Positions 27,182 to 33,206 of a stretch of 33,206 nt of DNA are shown here, piece after piece. Below the pieces are notes generated by a model, which worked only from the letters and a program-made list of their open reading frames with translations, made no database searches and was not told the DNA's origin. Location of the stretch: NCBI GenBank assembly GCA_027061945.1, contig JAMOVR010000220.1:1-33206 (forward strand). Direction: 5' to 3'. The translations under genes and the position numbers were made by a program. The stretch is from Candidatus Heimdallarchaeota archaeon (GTDB taxonomy: Archaea; Asgardarchaeota; Heimdallarchaeia; Heimdallarchaeales; JAJRWK01). How positions within the stretch are numbered: the stretch's first letter is position 1; every line of letters begins with the position of its first letter.

Positions 27182-27760
27182 CTTATGGAAGCTTATTTTG
27201 AAGTAAAGGGATATCGTAAAAGAGTAGTTGATGGGGTGTATGTACTAAGAGAAGATGGAGTACCCTTGTACGGCCGTCTTTATTCGGGAAACATGAGTGT
27301 AGATCCAATAATGTTTTCTAGTTTTATTAGTGCACTGCGTGTATTTTCCTTTACTTCAATGAAAAAAGAATTAGTTGACATCGGGTTAAGGGGTGAAAGA
27401 TTATTTTTCAGGCAAGAACGGGGACTTATATTCTTAGTTATAATAAAAGCCCCAACAGATAAGGAACAGTTTCATGTGCCAAAAGAGTTATCAGAAACTA
27501 TTAATGAATTATTGTCTCGGATCGCATCAGTATACCAGATAATAGAAGAAACAACGGATGGATTTATGAGAGAAAAAGACTTTGACTTTTTCCTTGCAAC
27601 ATTTGGTCTTGCTGTAGATCAAATCTTAGATGAACTTTTTCTTGGTGCACACCAAATTGATGATTATTTATCTCTTATTGAAAAAAGTGCGTTTAACAAG
27701 GACTTCTCCTCTCCTAAAGAACACTTCCATTTTTCAGATTTATATCCTGAAACCGGTTAG
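27182..27760 (+). CDS. putative longin/roadblock-like protein downstream of cheD
   Basis: DGVPLYGRLYSGNMSVDPIMFSSFISALRVFSFTSMKKELVDIGLRGERLFFRQERGLIFLVIIKA matches the alternating 'G-lPLy ... d..l.s.fisAi..f..' pattern of archaeal longin-like domains. Confidence 0.55.
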   Translation, partial: LMEAYFEVKGYRKRVVDGVYVLREDGVPLYGRLYSGNMSVDPIMFSSFISALRVFSFTSMKKELVDIGLRGERLFFRQERGLIFLVIIKAPTDKEQFHVPKELSETINELLSRIASVYQIIEETTDGFMREKDFDFFLATFGLAVDQILDELFLGAHQIDDYLSLIEKSAFNKDFSSPKEHFHFSDLYPETG

Positions 27761-27997
27761 AAATTTCTTTTTATTTTTTTATACTATTTTTGAATCCTAA
27801 CTGCAAGAAATCCCCTTTTAAAAGTGGGAATTAAGATTCTTTTTAATGTTATTAGGTTGAATTGGAATAAAAAGTTAGGAGATAGATCAAATAAATAAAA
27901 AGAAAAATAGGACTAGAACACCCTATTCTGTAATATTTATAAAGAGAAAAACAATAAAAAACAATTTCCTCTCGTTCTTTATAATAAAATGGTTCTG

Positions 27998-28029
27998 AGC
28001 GAGTCTTCTTGATGAGACAAGAAGTCGCT
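27998..28029. terminator. hairpin in convergent intergenic region (terminator or decayed IS605 right end)
   Basis: AGCGA-gt-CTTCTTG-ATGAGA-CAAGAAG-TCGCT followed by TTTTAAAAAATAATA; lies between convergent CDSs. Confidence 0.4.
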
Positions 28030-28050
28030 TTTAAAAAATAATAGGCCCGT

Positions 28051-29592
28051 TTACCCGTTTTCTTCTCTTTCTATTTCTTCTAATCTTCCTCTAGTAATAG
28101 AAACTATGTCCGGATCTATTGAGATTATTCCTCTCATTGCCCCATCGGGTACATTGTAAAGTATTAAAGCTAATCCTTTGTTATTTTCACTTCCAACTGG
28201 AACTAATAAGTTGAAAAAGAATAATTCTATTCCTATCTCTTTTGGGATAAATACTGTATGTATTCCTTCTTGCATAGCCTTCTTTTTTATTTCAGAATCA
28301 GAAGTAAATAAATGCACAAAAATACCTGAAGTAGTTAGGTTTCTTATTCTTGGGAGATGAATTCTTGGATTAGTAAGTGGTTCAATACCAATGTATAGTT
28401 CTAACGGGATTTCATTTGTAAATTGTTCCGCAATCCATTCAATAGTACTCATCATGTAACGAGTTCCTGCTTCATCAAGACTTATATTTGCTGTTTCAAA
28501 TTCTATTCTGTTTAATTTGATTTTCTTGTTTTCCTTGAGTGCATTTAATATTTTTATTGGTAATTCTCTCAAAGTAAAAATTATTTTTTCTGTTTCTGTA
28601 ACTAACTCGTAAGTAAGTGGTTTGCCAATTGTTTCTTTCGTCTCTAAGGTCGTAAGTTGAAACTTTTTATTTATCCTTATTTTCTTCCGAGTTTTCGCAG
28701 GTTGAATTGTAGGTGCTTTTCCTTTTTCAAGACTAACTAATTTTATTGGTTCACTAAGTATTCCTTTCATTCCCCAATATTTTCTTGCCTCTTTAACCAT
28801 TTCTTTTATTACTTTTTCTCCCGGATTAAAAATTAGGGTCTCTACATTTTCAAAAAAAGTATACAATTCGGAGATAAAGGGCATTGTTTCTATTTTGTTG
28901 TTCATTTTTCCTTGGGCAATTAGAACCCACCATTCCTCTTCTTCGTCTAAAATAATTTTTTTTAAAATAAAAATACTGTTCTTTTCTAATCGGATATCAA
29001 TCTTACAGTCCTCTTCTAAAGAGTTATAAATATTCTCTACAGCATTTCTCCAAACTTCTTGGTTTAATTTGGGAGGATTTGAAACATCCTTGTAAAGTAC
29101 ATATATCGGCCATGATTCATTAGTTATTAAAATAATAGATACTAAGGACTTAATATTCTTCATTGCAGAATCAGAGATACTATCTAATTCCATTAATCCC
29201 TGGGGCGTTGATAAAACAGATTCTCCTAATGTAAGATCTATTAGTCTTTCAATATGTCTTAATGATTTTAATGAGCCTAATTTTCTTTTTATTATTTTCT
29301 TATTTTTAATTACTATTCTTTTTACTTTGTTTAGGATTTTTTTAGCTCCTTGTGGAGAAATTGTTTTTCTAGCTCTAAGTGCTATTAAAAAGTCATCAAA
29401 TTCATCATAAACAATATAGCTATCTGACAGTATTTCCATCTGAATTTCTTCGCCTGTTGCTTCTCTACCTAGTATTGCTTGAATTGAGATTCTCCCAGCT
29501 TTTAGGACCTCATCAACTAACGATGGTTTTCCGTATATAAACACAGGTACTGATTGGTATATAACAAAGAATTCTAGTATGTCAGAGTGCAT
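28051..29592 (-). CDS. hypothetical 513-aa protein with putative tandem longin/roadblock-like N-terminal modules
   Basis: FFVIYQSVPVFIYGKPSLVDEV...YIVYDEFDDFLIALRARK and SIILITNESWPIYVLYKD...KNSIFILKKIILDEEEEWWVLIAQGK resemble repeated sensory/longin alpha-beta modules; C-terminal alpha/beta region of unknown family. Confidence 0.7.
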   Translation of the reverse strand: MHSDILEFFVIYQSVPVFIYGKPSLVDEVLKAGRISIQAILGREATGEEIQMEILSDSYIVYDEFDDFLIALRARKTISPQGAKKILNKVKRIVIKNKKIIKRKLGSLKSLRHIERLIDLTLGESVLSTPQGLMELDSISDSAMKNIKSLVSIILITNESWPIYVLYKDVSNPPKLNQEVWRNAVENIYNSLEEDCKIDIRLEKNSIFILKKIILDEEEEWWVLIAQGKMNNKIETMPFISELYTFFENVETLIFNPGEKVIKEMVKEARKYWGMKGILSEPIKLVSLEKGKAPTIQPAKTRKKIRINKKFQLTTLETKETIGKPLTYELVTETEKIIFTLRELPIKILNALKENKKIKLNRIEFETANISLDEAGTRYMMSTIEWIAEQFTNEIPLELYIGIEPLTNPRIHLPRIRNLTTSGIFVHLFTSDSEIKKKAMQEGIHTVFIPKEIGIELFFFNLLVPVGSENNKGLALILYNVPDGAMRGIISIDPDIVSITRGRLEEIEREENG

Positions 29593-29774
29593 TTTAATAC
29601 AATAAGAATTATTTCTATATACAATATTAAGCCTATGGAGACGTAATGTTTAGACTATTAGCAGGTATAAAAAGTCTTTTTAGTATTGATTTAATGCTTA
29701 AAACATAAAAAGTGAAAAATATAATCTGCTAAAAATTAGACAATATATTTTCTATTAAAAGAAAAACAATTATT

Positions 29775-30536
29775 TTACGTTTTATTCAACGAAGAGACAA
29801 TTAATGGAAGGATTTCTTCTGCTTTTTCTAATATGGCCCATTTAGCGATTTCCGAGACAGGAGTTATTATTGGATTAATATCTATAACTGTAGCACCAAA
29901 TGCTGCGGCAATACCTGGAAATCTGGCAGCGGGCATAACTAATCCCGAAGTTCCAACAACAATTAGTACTTTTGCGTTCCTTATTAATTCATGACTTTTT
30001 TTAATGGCCTCTTCAGGTAGTACTTCTCCATACCATACTACATCGGGTCGTAGTATGTTGTTACAATTAGGGCAGCGAGGCGGGATCTTACTGATAGGCT
30101 CATTAATTTGTGTTTTATAGTCACAATTAACACATTTCATTCTCCAAATAGAGCCATGGATCTCTATAACATTCTTATTACCTGCTTTTTGATGTAGTCC
30201 GTCAACATTTTGTGTGATAACGGCGTTTAATAACCCTTTGTTTTCTAATTCGGCTAGCGCCAAATGAGCTGGATTTGGTTTTGCTTTATGAATAATCTCC
30301 ATTCTATATTTGTACCATTCCCATACTAGTTTCGGATTTTGTGAAAAAGTGTAGGGATTGGCTAATTCTGTGGAATCTTTCCCTTTAAATTTTCCTTCTG
30401 GCCCCCTAAAAGTTGGTATGCCTGAGGCTTTTGATATTCCTGCGCCGGTAAGCGCTACAACGTTTCCATTTGCGTTTAATATTTCTTCTTGGATACTTGG
30501 GAGCACTTCTCCGAGTTCTTCCTTCTTAATAATCAC
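29775..30536 (-). CDS. Sir2-family NAD-dependent protein deacylase (class III-like)
   Basis: ALTGAGISKASGIPTFRGPEG, TQNVDGLHQKAG, EIHGS, CVNC..CPNC Zn site, VVGTSGLVMPAARFP; YKYR motif. Confidence 0.97.
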   Translation of the reverse strand: MIIKKEELGEVLPSIQEEILNANGNVVALTGAGISKASGIPTFRGPEGKFKGKDSTELANPYTFSQNPKLVWEWYKYRMEIIHKAKPNPAHLALAELENKGLLNAVITQNVDGLHQKAGNKNVIEIHGSIWRMKCVNCDYKTQINEPISKIPPRCPNCNNILRPDVVWYGEVLPEEAIKKSHELIRNAKVLIVVGTSGLVMPAARFPGIAAAFGATVIDINPIITPVSEIAKWAILEKAEEILPLIVSSLNKT

Positions 30537-30727
30537 GTTTTGTATTTTCTCAATAAGTATTATATTAGTTGAGATATCACTTGGGCTTTAGAAGCACGTA
30601 AAGAATATTAGAATCTTTTTAAAAATAAGATACCTTTGTTTTGTATATGATTGAAACTCTTATAAACTATTACTATCATGGTGGTAAATGCCTAAGAACT
30701 TATTATGCTTTGCCACTGTGATTGCCC

Positions 30728-33206
30728 ATGAGCATCAAGCCAGAAGATATAGCTGATATCAGTTTTCATAGTATCTCAAAATATAAAGCACTTGAAATTT
30801 TAAAGTCATCCCCTAAAGGATTAACTGAAGAAGAAGCACAAAGAAGATTAGAGATCTTTGGTCCTAATATCTTAAAAGAAGGGAAAAAGACCACTATCTT
30901 AGAGTTATTTATTGAACAGTTTAAAGATATTCTGGTTCTAATACTACTTGGTGCGTCAATTTTCTCAGCTGTAGAGGGCCAATGGAATGAATCTATTCTA
31001 ATTGGAGTAATTCTTATTCTTAATGCTATCGTGGGAGTATATCAAGAGTGGAAAGCAGATCGGGCAATTGAAGCATTAAAAGCAATGACTGCTCCGACTT
31101 GTACCGTCATAAGAGACGGTATAGAAAAAGAAATACCATCTGAGTTATTAGTTCCTGGAGATGTATATGTCGTAGAGGCTGGTTCAAGAATTCCAGCTGA
31201 CGGAAGGATAATAGAAGCGTTTAATCTGAAAGTTGAAGAAGGTAGTCTTACAGGGGAAAGCACAGAAGTAAATAAATCAAGTGAAATGATTCTTCCTGAA
31301 AAAACGGCTCTTCCAGATCGAATTAATTTGTTATTCATGGGGACTCATGTTACTTTTGGGAGAGGCAAAGCAGTAGTTTATGCAACCGGTATGGAAACAG
31401 AAATGGGCAAAATTGCAGAGGCAGTTCAAACAATTGAAGAAGAGCCAGCACCATTCCAGGTGAAACTAGAGGATTTCGGCAAAAAACTTGGTTACATTAT
31501 TTTAGGTATCTCCGCGATTGTTGTCCTTGCTGGCGTCTTAATTCAAAAACAACCTCTTCTTTTCATGGTTGAAATAGGTGTGTCCTTAGCAGTGGCAGCT
31601 ATTCCAGAAGGCCTACCTATAGTTATAACACTTGCTCTTGCATTAGGCGTTCAAAGAATGGCTCGGCAAAATGCTATAGTAAAAAAACTTCCTGCAGTGG
31701 AGAGCCTTGGTTCCGCAACTGTTATTTGTACAGACAAAACAGGCACGTTGACAATGCATAAAATGACGGTAACAGACATTCTTTATTTCAAAGATGGAGA
31801 ACCAGTAACCATAAAAAATGACACACCTCTTCCTTCAGAACTTCCAAGAAACTTAAAAAGAATGTATGAAGGAGCGGCATTATGTAATAATGCAACAATC
31901 TTCAATGGAGAAGAACGTGGAGATCCTACCGAATTAGCATTATTAAGAGAAGCAATAAACAAAGGCTTTGATCCTAATAAAATTGAACATACTCGTTTAG
32001 ATGAGATTCCTTTTGATTCTGAGAGAAAAAGAATGAGTGTTGTTGTAGAGTTTAAGGATGGAAAGAGAATCGCTTATATGAAAGGAGCACCAGAAGTACT
32101 GCTTGAGCTATGCAAATATTTTGATAATGGCAAGGAGATTGTTCCTTTAACAGAAGACTTGAAAAAGAAACTGTTAGAACAAGTAGGTAAAATGGCTGAT
32201 AAGGCCCTAAGAGTACTTGCTTTTTCCTATCTTGAGTTAGAACAACAAGCATACAATATTTACGAATTTGAAAACAAAATGGTTCTCGCAGGTTTTATGG
32301 GAATGATTGATCCGCCTAAACCCGGAGTAAAAGAAGCCATTGCTGCTTGTAACACTGCGGGGATTAGGGTAATAATGGTAACTGGTGATCATAAGAAAAC
32401 AGCGATTGCAATTGCTAAAGAGATTGGTATTCATGCAAGTGAAGAAAGTGTCCTGACTGGAAATGATCTTGACCGCATGACTGAAGAAGAGCTCACAGAA
32501 AAAATCAAACATATTAACATTTTTGCAAGGATATCTCCATTACACAAATTGGATATTGTTAAAGCACTTAAAAACAACGATGAAATAGTTGCTATGACTG
32601 GTGATGGGGTAAATGACGCCCCTGCCTTAAAAGGTGCTGATATAGGAATAGCTATGGGCATAACTGGAACGGACGTTACAAAAGAAACGGCAGCGATTGT
32701 TCTTGCAGATGATAACTTTGCGACAATTGTTTCTGCTATTAAAGAAGGAAGAACAATTTTTGATAACATGTATAAATTTATTCGTTACATGTTTTCCAGT
32801 AATTTTGCCGAAGTAATGGTAGTATTTTTATCAATAATGTTTGGTTGGCCTGCACCTTTGGTTGCAGTGCAAATCTTATGGATTAATCTAATTACTGATG
32901 GGGCTCCGGCACTAGCAATGAGTAATGAGCCCCCTGAAGAAGACATAATGCTAAGACCACCTAGAGATCCTAAAGCTCCTCTCATGGGTGTAGAAATGAT
33001 TCTTTATATTCTTAGAATTGGGACGTTTATAACAATTGGAACTCTTGCATTATATTACTTTGCCGATTTCAATAACAATTATGTTAAAGCTTCAACCTTA
33101 GCTTTTGCTTCTCTAAGTATCATGCAGTTATTCAATGCATTCAATGTAAGGCACGTAAAAAGAAGTGTTTTAAACATGAGTGTGTTTGATAATAGACCAT
33201 TAGTTA
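30728..33206 (+). CDS. P2-type (Ca2+-transporting-like) ATPase, 3'-truncated by window end
   Basis: Open frame from ATG 30728 not in the supplied ORF track; EEGSLTGEST, AAIPEGLPIVITLALALGVQRMARQNAIVKKLPAVESLGSATVICTDKTGTLT, MVTGDHKKTAIAIAKEIG, AMTGDGVNDAPALKGADIGIAMG. Confidence 0.97.
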   Translation, partial: MSIKPEDIADISFHSISKYKALEILKSSPKGLTEEEAQRRLEIFGPNILKEGKKTTILELFIEQFKDILVLILLGASIFSAVEGQWNESILIGVILILNAIVGVYQEWKADRAIEALKAMTAPTCTVIRDGIEKEIPSELLVPGDVYVVEAGSRIPADGRIIEAFNLKVEEGSLTGESTEVNKSSEMILPEKTALPDRINLLFMGTHVTFGRGKAVVYATGMETEMGKIAEAVQTIEEEPAPFQVKLEDFGKKLGYIILGISAIVVLAGVLIQKQPLLFMVEIGVSLAVAAIPEGLPIVITLALALGVQRMARQNAIVKKLPAVESLGSATVICTDKTGTLTMHKMTVTDILYFKDGEPVTIKNDTPLPSELPRNLKRMYEGAALCNNATIFNGEERGDPTELALLREAINKGFDPNKIEHTRLDEIPFDSERKRMSVVVEFKDGKRIAYMKGAPEVLLELCKYFDNGKEIVPLTEDLKKKLLEQVGKMADKALRVLAFSYLELEQQAYNIYEFENKMVLAGFMGMIDPPKPGVKEAIAACNTAGIRVIMVTGDHKKTAIAIAKEIGIHASEESVLTGNDLDRMTEEELTEKIKHINIFARISPLHKLDIVKALKNNDEIVAMTGDGVNDAPALKGADIGIAMGITGTDVTKETAAIVLADDNFATIVSAIKEGRTIFDNMYKFIRYMFSSNFAEVMVVFLSIMFGWPAPLVAVQILWINLITDGAPALAMSNEPPEEDIMLRPPRDPKAPLMGVEMILYILRIGTFITIGTLALYYFADFNNNYVKASTLAFASLSIMQLFNAFNVRHVKRSVLNMSVFDNRPLV

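Noticed and set aside
31042-32985. Several minus-strand ORFs in the P-type ATPase region
   Set aside because: Antisense to an unambiguous P2-type ATPase reading frame that runs off the window end and was therefore missing from the track.
1-33206. CRISPR array or full tnpA/tnpB transposase genes
   Set aside because: No regularly spaced repeats were seen, and no ORF carries the TnpB RuvC/zinc-finger or TnpA HUH motifs; only element ends and a 25-codon tnpB tail are visible.

Overview
AT-rich archaeal chromosome segment. A Rab-like small GTPase, longin/roadblock-like proteins and mostly archaeal gene content suggest an Asgard (Heimdall-like) archaeon; this lineage call is inference. Main contents: a Rab-family GTPase; a ribbon-helix-helix protein; an F420-type LLM oxidoreductase; an MFS transporter with a C-terminal PhoU/DUF47-like helical extension; panB; type II methionine aminopeptidase; a CoA-metabolism block (ACS-like ligase, acyl-CoA dehydrogenase, DUF35 protein, thiolase-fold enzyme); an orphan 567-aa protein; an ArsR-type regulator; a GH1 glycosidase; bacterial-type gpmI; a TIGR01777-type epimerase; a cheY-cheB-cheA-cheC-cheD cluster followed by a putative longin-like protein; a 513-aa putative multi-longin-like protein; a sirtuin; and a P2-type ATPase truncated by the window end and missing from the ORF track. 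The most striking non-coding feature is a pair of ~177-bp, ~95% identical inverted copies (1691-1866 and 12502-12679). They look like non-autonomous IS200/IS605 elements that keep only the LE hairpin, the last codons of tnpB in frame, and the omegaRNA/right end. Several more degenerate LE/RE-like pieces are scattered in other intergenic regions. A compact GC-rich stem-loop at 4490-4554, with a 9-bp basal stem immediately followed by ACA and a TATA box upstream, is a candidate H/ACA-type guide RNA. The thiolase-fold protein lacks the canonical nucleophilic Cys (CATG becomes GATG) and sits next to a DUF35 gene, which recalls Ltp2/DUF35 aldolases. No tRNA, rRNA or CRISPR array was found by eye. 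All homology calls are from motif recognition without database searches.
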